Shown here piece after piece: positions 34,856-44,205 of a stretch of DNA of 64,000 nucleotides. The DNA is from an uncultured Eubacterium sp. GTDB lineage: Bacteria; Bacillota; Clostridia; Peptostreptococcales; Anaerovoracaceae. Positions within the stretch are counted from its first letter, which is position 1. Each line of letters starts with the position of its first letter. The notes below the pieces were generated by a model. The model was not told the DNA's origin and ran no database searches. It saw only the letters and a list, made by a program, of their open reading frames with translations. The DNA lies in assembly GCA_946555345.1 (NCBI GenBank), contig CAMNSS010000011.1, forward strand, positions 48,741-112,740, given 5' to 3'. Made by a program: the position numbers and the translations under genes.

Positions 34856-35266
34856 ATGGCAAGCAAAAAGAATGAACAGGCAGGGATACCGGCAGAAGAG
34901 AGGGAAATGCTCAAAGCCGAATTAAAAGCAGAAATCGAAGCGGAAGCAAGGGCTGAAATCGAAGCGGAGACAAGGGCGGAAATGAAAGCGCGGCTTGAAG
35001 CGGAAGCTTCTGCGCCGTCTTCGGGGGAGACCGGGGAACAGAAAAAGCGGGCGGAGGAAAAAATCCCCTATATGCTGCCGCTCATCGAAGGAGAGCCGGA
35101 AGAAGTCAACGTAACGGTTAATGGAAGGACCATCCAAATCCTCCGGGGCGAGCAGGTGAAGATTCCGAGGATGTTTGCGGAGGTTTTGGACAACCAGGCC
35201 ATGCAGATGAAGTATCTGCGGAAATACCAGCAAGAAAAGAAAGAGCAGGTAACGATAGTCGAATGA
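34856..35266 (+). CDS. Capsid-associated protein (136 aa)
   Basis: Residues about 14-50 are a repetitive Glu/Ala/Lys/Arg helix (EAEARAEIEAETRAEMKARL). The C-terminal 60 residues are a compact domain (VNVTVNGRTIQILRGEQVKIPRMFAEVL). Proteins of this kind follow N4-gp56 capsid genes in many Bacillota prophages; it may be a head decoration or connector-binding protein. The role is inferred from position only. Confidence 0.6.
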   Translation: MASKKNEQAGIPAEEREMLKAELKAEIEAEARAEIEAETRAEMKARLEAEASAPSSGETGEQKKRAEEKIPYMLPLIEGEPEEVNVTVNGRTIQILRGEQVKIPRMFAEVLDNQAMQMKYLRKYQQEKKEQVTIVE

Positions 35267-35309
35267 TGTATGTCAAGAACTACTAACCATACGATCAATT
35301 TCACGGAGG

Positions 35310-35333
35310 GAGCGGCGGATTGCCTGCTCTTTT
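35310..35333 (+). terminator. Possible terminator between head and tail genes
   Basis: GAGC-GGC pairs with GCC-T-GCTC around GGATT, then TTTT. The single bulge and short T run make it moderate. Confidence 0.45.
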
Positions 35334-35351
35334 CGTATTCAGGAGGGAAGC

Positions 35352-36410
35352 ATGAACTATAAGGAATTTAATATATCATTGCCGGTCAACACGAACAACG
35401 TAGCCGTGGTGGATGGAATCGTGCAGTATGATACGGCAAATATCGTAAATATACGCCTTATGGACGGCGTGAAGCCGTTTGACTTTACAGGGTATACGGA
35501 GGTTTTTATCGAGATATGCAAGCCTGATGGAAACCATATCCAGGCCTGCGTTACGGACGATCCGAAGGTGAATGGGGACAATAACCCATATACGATTCAT
35601 GTGGCAGATCCAAAGGAGGGCAGGATATCTTTTAACCTGCATGGGCAGGCGACGGTTCTTGCTGGCACGCATTTCGGTCAGATCATGATTGCTTCCGGCG
35701 GCAAGGTTCTCACGACGGCGAGGGTAAATTATTATGTCGGGGACACGTTGCAGAGCGACGCTGATCCGGGCGGCATTACATCTTCCGGGGAATATTCATC
35801 CCTGCGGACGCTGATTGCCAGAAACTCTGCCATCGCTACGGCGGAAAGAGACCGGGTAGATGCGGAAACTTTGCGGAAGCTGGCGGAGCTGGCAAGGGAA
35901 AACCGGATTGATGCGCTTGCGGATGAAATAAGGGATTACCTTAACAATGCCGTGGGGTATGTAGAGCAGACGGAGGATTATATGGAGCGGGCGCAGCGGT
36001 TCGCTGAATTGGCGCAGAATCCTTCGGCAGAAATCATGGAAAGCTTGATCGCAGAACTTAACCTTGCATCGGAAACTTACGTGGATGGCTCGATTGCCAC
36101 GGCTACGAAGAATTTTGATGCAGGGAATTATACGGATAATGCGGAGGCAAAGAAGCTGCTCAAGGTCCGCAGGGGAAACGAAGCGGATTTGCCGCCGCTT
36201 GAGGCTGGCGAGCTTGGCTTTTCCGTGGATGCAGGGACGGCATACATCGGGGGGAGTTCCGGGAATATACCGCTTAACGGTGCATATGCGGCGGGAACGA
36301 CAGCCCCGCAGAGGAAAGATTTGCTCTGGATAGACACGTCGGCTGGCGGCGCGGTTAAATATTGGGATGGAAGCGCATGGCAGCCTGCGGCAACGGCTGT
36401 GTTCGCATAG
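35352..36410 (+). CDS. BppU-like tail/baseplate fibre protein
   Basis: 352 residues. Residues 1-130 resemble the BppU N-terminal domain that anchors fibres to the tail (FNISLPVNTNNVAVVDGIVQYDTANIVNIRL). Then comes a helical stalk (about 150-250), and a C-terminal piece (RRGNEADLPPLEAGELGFSV ... AYIGGSSGNIPL) typical of phage fibre heads. Likely an adhesin carrier. Clear AGGAGGG site. Confidence 0.75.
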   Translation: MNYKEFNISLPVNTNNVAVVDGIVQYDTANIVNIRLMDGVKPFDFTGYTEVFIEICKPDGNHIQACVTDDPKVNGDNNPYTIHVADPKEGRISFNLHGQATVLAGTHFGQIMIASGGKVLTTARVNYYVGDTLQSDADPGGITSSGEYSSLRTLIARNSAIATAERDRVDAETLRKLAELARENRIDALADEIRDYLNNAVGYVEQTEDYMERAQRFAELAQNPSAEIMESLIAELNLASETYVDGSIATATKNFDAGNYTDNAEAKKLLKVRRGNEADLPPLEAGELGFSVDAGTAYIGGSSGNIPLNGAYAAGTTAPQRKDLLWIDTSAGGAVKYWDGSAWQPAATAVFA

Positions 36411-36420
36411 GAGGAATGTG

Positions 36421-37983
36421 ATGGGAAGGTTATTGACGGCGAAAAAATCCACGTATGGAAGCCCGTACGCATATTATACGGTGGACGTATCGGTAGAGCG
36501 CAGGACTCCTGCGGCAGTGAAGCTTTTGGTAACGGTAACAGCGAGGCTTCAATATTCCAACAGTTGGCTCGGCACAGGCAGGGGATATGGCCTTGTAGCT
36601 AGTATTTATGCAGGCGGATCATGGCATTCGTTTACGATTAAGAGCGAAAGTGTTACGTGGAGGGGGACGGCAGGCCATGTGGCGAGCGCAAGGATAACGA
36701 TTCCTGCCAGCGTGTCAGCAGCATCGCTTTCAGGAGTTTATTTCATGGTGGAGCGGACGCCAGGCGGAGGAAATGCGGCGCGGCTTTTGCAGGTGGGCGT
36801 GGGCGGCATTAGCATCGGCAGCGTGTCGGCGGCATATGGCAATGTGAAGCTTACGGCCGAAAACATAGACCAGGCGAAATCGATGCTGCGGCTTTCCGGG
36901 ATTCCTGTGTCCGCAGGGTATGCAAGGACGATTCAATGGTACAACGGGGGTTCTTTGATCGGCACGACGTCCATAAGCGCTTCATCGGCTGCTGCCTCTT
37001 TTTCCTATCCGCTTACAGGTCTGTTGCCGAATACGGATTACACGGTGAAGGCTGTCGTTTACAGCGGGAGTACGAAGCTTGCGGAAAGGTCTGTGGTGGT
37101 ATCAACGCCACAGGAGACGGGATCGCTTTCTCTTTCGGCGGCGGCTACATACCTTATCGCCGATGTGAGCGGTATGTTTCATCTGCCGAATTATGCGAGG
37201 GATGTAGAATTTTATATTAAAAAATCCACGGATGATGATTATGTGCTGGCCAGCATGAAGAAGACGCAGGCAGAGGGCGTGGGTGCAAGCCTTACAGGGT
37301 TGATTTCTAATGTAAAGTATGACGTGATGGTCCGCATCAAGAATGGAAGCATGACGCTAAAAACGCTGTATGGCACGATGCTGACTGAAAAGGATACATC
37401 CCTGCTTCCGACGGCGAGAATTGAAAACATCACGCAGAGGCTGGGGACAAGGAACTGTACCATTTCATGGATTGCGGATAAGGCGGTAGCCGGGACTGCG
37501 TATGCGGTACAGGCGAAGATGGATGGGGCGTCTGATTGGGTTACGCTGAAAAACTTAACGAACGTGGATTCCCCTGTGGTTGTTACAGCCAAGGCGGGGA
37601 ATGCAGACACGTTGTTCCGAATCTCTTCCGCGAATGATTTGGTTGTGGCGGGCGCAGTAAATTACAGCAATGTGTTTGCGCTGTATGTGCGGGATGATTT
37701 TGCGTGGGATGTTGCCAAAACGGAAGGTGTGCCGCTTGTCATTACGGCGGGCGAGTGGAACCGGCTGCGCGAGTATGCCATATCACGAAACCGTGAGCTG
37801 GGCAATACGGTGAACCTGCCCTTAGTGAAGCAGGGCGACGCCATAACGGCAGGGCTTTACAACATCATGAAGGATGCGGTATCGCAGGTGGCCGTTGTCG
37901 GTGTTTCGGATAAGGCGCGGGGCGATATTATAACTGCTGCGGATATCGACAGCCTTAGGATTGCGATCAATAAAACAGCATAG
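36421..37983 (+). CDS. Tail structural protein with FN3-like domains
   Basis: 520 residues from the ATG at 36421 (GGAGGAATGTG before it). N-terminal beta domain (about 1-135), then repeated Ig/fibronectin-III-like segments around 140-230, 240-330 and 340-430 (LTGLLPNTDYTVKAVVYSG is a clear FN3 strand pattern). The C-terminal 90 residues are helical. Such Ig/FN3 arrays in tails contribute to cell-surface binding. Confidence 0.65.
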   Translation: MGRLLTAKKSTYGSPYAYYTVDVSVERRTPAAVKLLVTVTARLQYSNSWLGTGRGYGLVASIYAGGSWHSFTIKSESVTWRGTAGHVASARITIPASVSAASLSGVYFMVERTPGGGNAARLLQVGVGGISIGSVSAAYGNVKLTAENIDQAKSMLRLSGIPVSAGYARTIQWYNGGSLIGTTSISASSAAASFSYPLTGLLPNTDYTVKAVVYSGSTKLAERSVVVSTPQETGSLSLSAAATYLIADVSGMFHLPNYARDVEFYIKKSTDDDYVLASMKKTQAEGVGASLTGLISNVKYDVMVRIKNGSMTLKTLYGTMLTEKDTSLLPTARIENITQRLGTRNCTISWIADKAVAGTAYAVQAKMDGASDWVTLKNLTNVDSPVVVTAKAGNADTLFRISSANDLVVAGAVNYSNVFALYVRDDFAWDVAKTEGVPLVITAGEWNRLREYAISRNRELGNTVNLPLVKQGDAITAGLYNIMKDAVSQVAVVGVSDKARGDIITAADIDSLRIAINKTA

Positions 37984-38043
37984 GGGAGAAACTTTGCCGT
38001 TCTTTTTTTTATACTTATGATAAAAGCAGGGAGGAGGCAGGGC

Positions 38044-38412
38044 ATGAGGCTGTCAGAGGCGATAGAGCAGGTTAAGAAGGAAAAACCGCATTCGTTCAGC
38101 ATGGATCACTGCACGTTATTCATAAATGAGGCGGAAGCATCCGTGCAGGAATATCTGGGCGTGCCAGCGGGCGAGTGGACGAAGTATGACTGGAAAGAGG
38201 ATGGCAATAAAGCCCTTATTGCGCCAGAGCCGTACAGTGCGCTGTATCTTTCGTGGCTCAAGGCGAAGATTGATTATGTCAATGAAGAATATGAGTCTTA
38301 TGCCACGAACCAGGCGCAATTTGAGTCTGATTTTGCGGCGTTTGCGGCATGGGCTGTGCGGGAGAAGAAGGTGCGCAAAGCGCTTCCAACGGAAGTTAAG
38401 AATTGGTGGTGA
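38044..38412 (+). CDS. Small head-tail completion candidate (122 aa)
   Basis: Start at 38044 after GGGAGGAGGCAGGG rather than 38017. The protein is helical and acidic (SEAIEQVKKEKPHSFS ... LSWLKAKIDYVNEEYESYATNQAQFESDF). Size, composition and place just before the gp10-like gene fit a head-tail adaptor such as P22 gp4 or a gp6-type connector, but no sequence signature proves it. Confidence 0.55.
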   Translation: MRLSEAIEQVKKEKPHSFSMDHCTLFINEAEASVQEYLGVPAGEWTKYDWKEDGNKALIAPEPYSALYLSWLKAKIDYVNEEYESYATNQAQFESDFAAFAAWAVREKKVRKALPTEVKNWW

Positions 38413-38416
38413 TGTG

Positions 38417-40015
38417 ATGAGGCTTGTAGCGCCAGTATACAAATTTAACCCGCGGCAGGAGCGGATCTTGGAATTTAAAGGATATAATAAAAAGTCCGTG
38501 ATCGAGGATGGGGAGATGCGGGATATGTACAACCTTTCCTCGGACGAATATCCCTGCCTTGCGCAGAGGAGGCCGAGGGTGGTATACACTGAAAGTTTTG
38601 AACGGCCAACGGCGATGATCACGAAGAATAAGAAACTCGCCGTGATATCGGACGGGCAGTTTTGTTATGACGGAATTATATATCCGTCCCTTAAACTTGG
38701 GGATGCGGCCAGGATGGTGGCGATCAACTCGAAGATATGCTTTTTCCCGGAAAAGAAATATTTTGACGTGGTAATCGAAGACATTGGGGACATGGAGGCG
38801 GAAACAAGGCTGGAAGATGTTGAAGTCGTTGTTACCGCATCAACGGTTACGTTTTCGTCAGGCGGCTTTGCGGCGAAGTTTTCCGTCGGGGACGCCGTGC
38901 AGGTAAAGGCGGAAGGGGAAGGCGCGGAAGCCCTGAACCTGTCGGCCGTCATCCAGGCGGTAACGGATACGGCAATTACATTTCCGGAGGAGACGTTTAT
39001 TTCCCTTATTGCAGAGGGAGAGACGGAAAAGCGGATTACTGTTGCGGAAATATCCGTTACAAGGAGCTGTCCTGACCTGGATTTTGTCATGGAATCCAAC
39101 AACAGGCTATGGGGCGTATCGAATAAGGACAACACGATCTATGCCTGCAAGCTGGGCGATCCCACGAACTGGGCGTATTACCAGAACACTTCGTTGGATT
39201 CTTATTACGCCCAGCAGGGAACGGACGGGGAATGGACGGGTTGTGCTGCTTACAGCAAGCACCTTCTCTTTTTTAAAGAGGATTATATACACAAGGTATA
39301 CGGCTCTAGCCCGGCCAGCTACCAGATCGAGACAGCGCAGTGCCACGCTTTGGAAAAGGGGAGCAGCAAGTCCGTGGCGATTATCAATGAAACCGTGCTG
39401 TATAAGTCACAGCTTGGGATCATGGCGTATTCCGGCGGCGTGCCGATGTTGATATCGGAAAATTTCGGAACGGACAGGTATACGGATGCTATTGCTGGCA
39501 CGGACGGGATCAAGTATGTCGTTTCTGTTCTTGAAGGCGGCAGGCCGAGGCTTCTCGTTTACGATATGGAGCGGTTTCTCTGGCATAAGGAAGACCATAT
39601 GCGGGTAAGGGATTTTTGCTATCATGACGGGCGGCTTCTTGCGATCAATGAGGATGACAATAAGATATATGACATGATGCCCACGGGCGTGGCGGAAGAA
39701 AAGATGCCGATCGAGTGGATGGCGGAGCTGGGACCGTTTGATGAATTTATCGAAGATAAGAAGGTTTATTCGAGGCTCAAGATGCGGCTTAGCCTGGCAG
39801 ACTTGGCGGAGCTTACGGTCATGGTTAGCGCCGATGGCGGGGATTGGGAGCGGATTGAGCATCTCAATGCGGAATATGACAGGGCAATCGTGCTTCCCAT
39901 CGTGCCGCGCAGGTGCGATAAGTTTGCGATAAGGCTTGAGGGCAAAGGCAGATGCCGAATCGAGTCCCTTGTGCGGGAGTACAGGCAGGGGACGATAAAC
40001 GGAAGTGTAAAATAA
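38417..40015 (+). CDS. P22 gp10-like tail hub / DNA stabilisation protein
   Basis: 532 residues, predicted beta propeller: repeated strand blades include MVAINSKICFFPEKKYFDVV, ESNNRLWGVSNKDNTIYACKLGDP, GCAAYSKHLLFFKEDYIHKVYG, NETVLYKSQLGIMAYSGG and FCYHDGRLLAINEDDNKIYDM. These resemble packaged-DNA stabilisation proteins of podoviruses. It would close the portal and carry the tail needle. The ATG at 38417 is used; the frame upstream only overlaps the previous gene. The stop overlaps the next ATG by one base. Confidence 0.7.
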   Translation: MRLVAPVYKFNPRQERILEFKGYNKKSVIEDGEMRDMYNLSSDEYPCLAQRRPRVVYTESFERPTAMITKNKKLAVISDGQFCYDGIIYPSLKLGDAARMVAINSKICFFPEKKYFDVVIEDIGDMEAETRLEDVEVVVTASTVTFSSGGFAAKFSVGDAVQVKAEGEGAEALNLSAVIQAVTDTAITFPEETFISLIAEGETEKRITVAEISVTRSCPDLDFVMESNNRLWGVSNKDNTIYACKLGDPTNWAYYQNTSLDSYYAQQGTDGEWTGCAAYSKHLLFFKEDYIHKVYGSSPASYQIETAQCHALEKGSSKSVAIINETVLYKSQLGIMAYSGGVPMLISENFGTDRYTDAIAGTDGIKYVVSVLEGGRPRLLVYDMERFLWHKEDHMRVRDFCYHDGRLLAINEDDNKIYDMMPTGVAEEKMPIEWMAELGPFDEFIEDKKVYSRLKMRLSLADLAELTVMVSADGGDWERIEHLNAEYDRAIVLPIVPRRCDKFAIRLEGKGRCRIESLVREYRQGTINGSVK

Positions 40016-41880
40016 TGGGAATGATTCTCGAATATGACCAAAGCCCGAACGCAACGGTCGACCAGAAGGTAGGGACGCTCAAAGATTCCGTTCAAAGGGC
40101 TTTGGAGGATGTCGAACAAAATACCGAGGGGAAACCGGGAACTCCGGGTGTGGGAATCGAAGAGATTGTGGAGCAATGGTGCCTTTCAACATCAAGTTTT
40201 TCCCCTGTGGGGGCATGGGGTTATGAACAGGCTGAATGGAAGCCGGGAAATTATCTGTGGACGCGGAATGAAGTCCGTTATACGGACGGGCATATAAAAT
40301 ACACGACGCCGGGAATTGCCGGCGCCTTAAACAAGGCTTATGAGGCGGCGTATGCGGCAGGTGCGTGGCAAGGCGAGATTGAAGGCGTTGTTTCCACCAT
40401 CGAAAAAACGGTTGAATCGATTAAAGGTTTAGCGGATGAAACGAAAGCGCTTGCTGAATTTGCAAACGAAAGCGCTGAAAGTGCAAAGTTGCAAGCTGGG
40501 CAGGCGGCGTCGGAAATCAATGTTGCGAACCAGCAGATCGAAACGCTTGCGCAAGAACTTGAAACATTGGATAGCGCCATGAAAGCCGATTATGCAACAA
40601 AGGGGGAATTGACGGAGGTGGATACTGCGCTTGGCACGCAGATTTCACAAAATGCGGCGCAGATTTCTTTGGCGGCTGAAAAAGTGCAGCAGGTGGAGAT
40701 CGATGCGGGAAAGGCCATATCGGATGCGGAAGCTGCCAGAAATGCAGCGGATGCGGCAAGGGAAGCGGCTTGCAAGGCGCAGGATGATTATGAGGCATTG
40801 CAGCAGCAGGCAGACGCCACGGACGCACAGCTTGCAGCGGCAAAACAGGCAGTATCAAAAGCGCAGGCAGACGCCACGGCTGCGGGTGATGCAGCGGCGG
40901 CGGCACAGGAAGCGGCAAGCTCCCTTGCGGACAGGGTAAGCGTAGCGGAGACACACATCGACCAGAACGCAGAAAGCATTTCGCTTGTGGCAGCTTCCGT
41001 TTCTGATATGCGGGTTGGCGGCAGGAATTATATTTTGGAATCCAGGGATGCCCGTGATGGAGAAGGTTCTAAGATCGCAGAGTTCGCACTTTCGGAGCAG
41101 TGGGAAGAAGGCAAGTCCTATGCGCTTTCTTTTGAAGGGGGGAAAGCATCGGGCGCCTTTGCGGCATACCGTGATGATGGCATCACGTTAGTTAAAAGCG
41201 GCATATCGCTTAACGAGGCAACAGGAAGGTATGAATGCACGTTTATCTGTCCTGCCCAGGCTGCGGCAGATGTGGAGGGAAATACGTTAACGATATACAA
41301 TTTACCTTCTGATGCATCAGCGGGCGGGAGCGTGGGGTTCGTGAAGCTTGAGAAAGGAAACAGGGCGACGGACTGGACGCCTGCGCCCGAGGATGGCGTC
41401 AATTATACAAATGATACGGTAGCCAGCGCTACGACTAAAATCTTGCAGACTGCGGAAGAAGTGACGATAGGAATCATGTCTGGATATACGTCCGGCAGCG
41501 ATTTTGAAAAATACAAGCAGGAAATAGAAAACCTGTTCAAGGCAAATGAAGATGGCTTCGCTTTTGAGTTTTCGCAGCTTGAAGAGCGGATTGCGGCTGT
41601 GGGGGATGAAATCGTGCAAAGAAACCAGTTTATCCGGCTTGAGGCAGGCAATATCATCATTGGGCGGTCTGATAGTCCGGTGCAAGCAAGGTTTACCAAC
41701 GATGCACTTGAATTTACATATAATGGGCAGGTGGTGGCGAAATTCACCAACGAGGTTCTGGAAGTGCGGAACATCGCCGTGGAAAACCAGGTGCAGTTCG
41801 GCATGGGCTGGGCAATAAGGCCGGGCGGATACCTTGAAGGAAAAGGCTACAACCTGGATGACGTGTGGATAGGGGGTTAA
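40015..41880 (+). CDS. Tail-tip or needle protein with long coiled coil (621 aa)
   Basis: Complete version of the gene truncated at the window start. Residues about 30-110 form a small N-terminal domain (including a collagen-like GKPGTPG), about 110-300 an Ala/Gln/Glu/Lys-rich coiled coil, about 310-440 a beta sandwich resembling a carbohydrate-binding module (GGRNYILESRD ... YECTFICPAQAAA ... NRATDWTPAPED), and the C-terminus a structural knob (GNIIIGRSDSPVQARFTNDALEF). This matches phage tail-tip or minor structural proteins. The long parallel coil in a short-tailed phage could be a needle. Confidence 0.75.
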   Translation: MGMILEYDQSPNATVDQKVGTLKDSVQRALEDVEQNTEGKPGTPGVGIEEIVEQWCLSTSSFSPVGAWGYEQAEWKPGNYLWTRNEVRYTDGHIKYTTPGIAGALNKAYEAAYAAGAWQGEIEGVVSTIEKTVESIKGLADETKALAEFANESAESAKLQAGQAASEINVANQQIETLAQELETLDSAMKADYATKGELTEVDTALGTQISQNAAQISLAAEKVQQVEIDAGKAISDAEAARNAADAAREAACKAQDDYEALQQQADATDAQLAAAKQAVSKAQADATAAGDAAAAAQEAASSLADRVSVAETHIDQNAESISLVAASVSDMRVGGRNYILESRDARDGEGSKIAEFALSEQWEEGKSYALSFEGGKASGAFAAYRDDGITLVKSGISLNEATGRYECTFICPAQAAADVEGNTLTIYNLPSDASAGGSVGFVKLEKGNRATDWTPAPEDGVNYTNDTVASATTKILQTAEEVTIGIMSGYTSGSDFEKYKQEIENLFKANEDGFAFEFSQLEERIAAVGDEIVQRNQFIRLEAGNIIIGRSDSPVQARFTNDALEFTYNGQVVAKFTNEVLEVRNIAVENQVQFGMGWAIRPGGYLEGKGYNLDDVWIGG

Positions 41881-41883
41881 AGC

Positions 41884-43269
41884 ATGGCAGTATCTTTATC
41901 GCTTACGATTGCGCAGGGGTCGCAGAGCGTAGCTAATAACCAGACGTATGTCACGGTGTCGGTTTATGCGCATTCGACAAATGGTTCGTATAACAACAAC
42001 AGCAAGCCGGGGTCCGTGGTGATTGATGGCACGTCGTACAGTTTCTCTTCCTCTTTTGCAAAGAATACGACGACCTGCGTGGCTACGGCGTCAAAATGGG
42101 TCAGCCATGCGGCAAACGGGACAAAGACTGTTTCTGCCAGTGCATCGTATGTGACCGGGGTGTCATCGGGGACGGTCTATGCATCCGGCTCGAAGGTGTT
42201 GTCCACGATCCCGCGCGTATCGGATTTGTCGGTAAGCAAGTCCAGCGTCCCCGCTGACGGGCAGGCCACGGTCACTGCGATGGCAGCCAAGAAGAGCAGC
42301 AGTTTTACGGACACCATCACGGTGAAGCTGGGCAGCTACAGCAAAACAGTGGCATCCGGGGCGGCGTTTGTGATCCCTGCGGAGTGGATGAATGCCATTT
42401 CCGGCACGTCTGCCGTGGCCACGGTGACGGTTGTCACGAAGTCTGGCAGCGCCACGATAGGAAGCAAGTCTGTTAACCTTACGGTGACTGTGCCTGCGGA
42501 CGTTGTGCCGTCTATAAGCGGGATCACGGCGACGGAAGCGGTCGCAGCGGTTACAAGCAAATTCGGCAGCAGGTTCGTGAGGACATTGTCACGGATTAAT
42601 GTGAAAGTCAGCGCTGGCGGGGCATATGGTTCTACGGTTAAGTCATGTTCTGTGGTGATTGATGGCGTTACATACCAGCAGGCGGAATTTCAGTCAAATG
42701 TTTTGAATACGGCAGGGAACGTGGAAATCAAGGCAACGGTAACGGATAGCAGGGGAAGGACGGCAACGTATGCGAAGGCGATTGCCGTGGCCGATTACTC
42801 GCCTCCCGTTATCACGTCCCTGGTGCAGTATCCGTGCAATGCGGATGGCACAAGGAATGCTAGCGGGACGCATACGAAAGTGACGATCAAGGGGAAGGTC
42901 TCCCCGGTGGAGGAGCAGAACATAAAATCCCTGGTTTTAAAATATAAGGCGCTGAATGCGGATAGCTATACGGTACGGACACTCACGGCGGAGGGATGGG
43001 ATTTTGAAACCTCGGTAGTCGTGTCTGGGACTGACCCCACATCGACGTGGGAGTTCATCGCTGAAATAACGGATAAAGTGTCGATGGCAAGCCTTAGCGT
43101 GGTGACGGGCGTCCCGGTGATCTCCCGTCTTGCGGGCGGCAGGGGCGTGCGGCTGTTCGGGGAGGCGGAAAACGAGGGATTCTGGGTCGGAAATGTGGAC
43201 TACACCATCACGGATGCGGAATTTGATGAACTCGTTAATTTGCTGGGGGGTGAAAAAAATAGCATTTAA
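41884..43269 (+). CDS. DUF859-like phage tail protein (461 aa)
   Basis: An all-beta, Ser/Thr/Val/Gly-rich protein. The N-terminal domain (TIAQGSQSVANNQTYVTVSVY ... GSVVIDGTSYSFSSSF) and the IPRVSDLSVS linker are typical of DUF859 phage structural proteins. Ig-like strand repeats follow (about 110-330), and the end (RLFGEAENEGFWVGN) resembles tail-tip C-termini. Likely part of the receptor-contact apparatus. It is coupled to the previous gene by a 3-base gap; the collar reading frame begins inside its last 20 bases. Confidence 0.75.
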   Translation: MAVSLSLTIAQGSQSVANNQTYVTVSVYAHSTNGSYNNNSKPGSVVIDGTSYSFSSSFAKNTTTCVATASKWVSHAANGTKTVSASASYVTGVSSGTVYASGSKVLSTIPRVSDLSVSKSSVPADGQATVTAMAAKKSSSFTDTITVKLGSYSKTVASGAAFVIPAEWMNAISGTSAVATVTVVTKSGSATIGSKSVNLTVTVPADVVPSISGITATEAVAAVTSKFGSRFVRTLSRINVKVSAGGAYGSTVKSCSVVIDGVTYQQAEFQSNVLNTAGNVEIKATVTDSRGRTATYAKAIAVADYSPPVITSLVQYPCNADGTRNASGTHTKVTIKGKVSPVEEQNIKSLVLKYKALNADSYTVRTLTAEGWDFETSVVVSGTDPTSTWEFIAEITDKVSMASLSVVTGVPVISRLAGGRGVRLFGEAENEGFWVGNVDYTITDAEFDELVNLLGGEKNSI

Positions 43270-43656
43270 ATTGATTGATTTTATTTACCCTATTGGCAGC
43301 GTGATCGCATCCGTGAACGGAGCGTTTGATCCCAACAGGCTGTACAGCAGCCAGACATGGGTACGGTTTGCAAACGGGCGGGTGCTGGCCGGCGTGGACG
43401 AAGAGGACACAGCGTTCTCTACGGCGGAAAAAACGGGCGGGAGAAGGCGCATAAGCTGGAGGTAAATGAAATGCCAAGGCATACCCATAGTATGGTTTAT
43501 TTGACAAATTGGGATGGCACAAAGGGCAGCGGGTATATCATATCAAGCACAGCAAGCGGAAGTAGTAACCAAACTGTAAATTATGTGGGCGGAAATGCCG
43601 CACACAACAACCTACAGCCGTACATTGCAGTGTATTACTGGAAACGTACGGCATGA
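43250..43656 (+). pseudogene. Tail collar-type protein, frameshifted
   Basis: The N-terminal part in frame with GTG 43250 reads DFIYPIGSVIASVNG ... GRVLAGVDEEDTAFSTAEKTGG, and the C-terminal part one frame back reads EKAHKLEVNEMPRHTHS ... GGNAAHNNLQPYIAVYYWKRTA. Joined, they make a standard collar/receptor-binding protein of about 135 residues. One extra G in the run at 43439-43441 would restore it. The same break is in copy A. A programmed slip is unlikely because no good slippery heptamer is in frame. It is a real mutation or a homopolymer error. Confidence 0.7.
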
Positions 43657-43688
43657 TATGCGCCCTGCGGGGCGGGAAAGAAGGAGCG

Positions 43689-44162
43689 ATGGAAGAAAGG
43701 CAGGCTTTGGATGAAAGGAAAATCAGGGAGCTGTTCAAACAGACGGGAGACAGCATCCAGGCGATACTGGATTATTTCAGGCTGAAAAACAAGGTGCTGT
43801 GGGAAGGGGATGCCTGGACGTCCGGGACAAAGACAATCCTTGGCATAAGCAAATACCAGAGGATAAAGGTTTACCCGTGGAATAATCATGAAGGGGTAGA
43901 ACTGGAACGGTACAATGCTGATAATTTTGGTGGGGAAGGGTTTGTCCAAGGGGTGAGCAGTGCCAGCCATTATCATACTGAAATAGCGGTTAGGTTAAAA
44001 TTGAGCGGAGAGACGGTTGCTATTTCACGTGGCAATTACATACAGCATATAGGCGGCGGTAACCATGCAGCATTGGAGAACATAGGAGGCATAATAAAGG
44101 TTGTTGGTACAGAACCCCTGCTCCCGGAATCCCTCAAAAAAATCACAGAGGGGAGAGGGTAG
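43689..44162 (+). CDS. Small tail-associated protein (157 aa)
   Basis: ATG 43689 follows GAAGGAG. An N-terminal helix (DERKIRELFKQTGDSIQAILDYFR) could anchor it to the tail. The rest is beta-rich, with WEGDAWTSGTKTILGISKYQRIKVYPW and several His residues (ASHYHTEIAVRL), like a small jelly-roll tip. No family is recognised. Its place among the tail-tip genes supports a receptor-binding role. Confidence 0.6.
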   Translation: MEERQALDERKIRELFKQTGDSIQAILDYFRLKNKVLWEGDAWTSGTKTILGISKYQRIKVYPWNNHEGVELERYNADNFGGEGFVQGVSSASHYHTEIAVRLKLSGETVAISRGNYIQHIGGGNHAALENIGGIIKVVGTEPLLPESLKKITEGRG

Positions 44163-44205
44163 CTCTTAGAAGCGTTAAATCCTTCTTTGGAAAGGGGTGT
44201 GCAAC

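Noticed and set aside
43410..43445. Programmed -1 frameshift in the collar gene
   Set aside because: The A6 run before the G tract does not form an in-frame X-XXY-YYZ heptamer, and a slip there would give KNGREKAH rather than the family consensus TGGEKAH.
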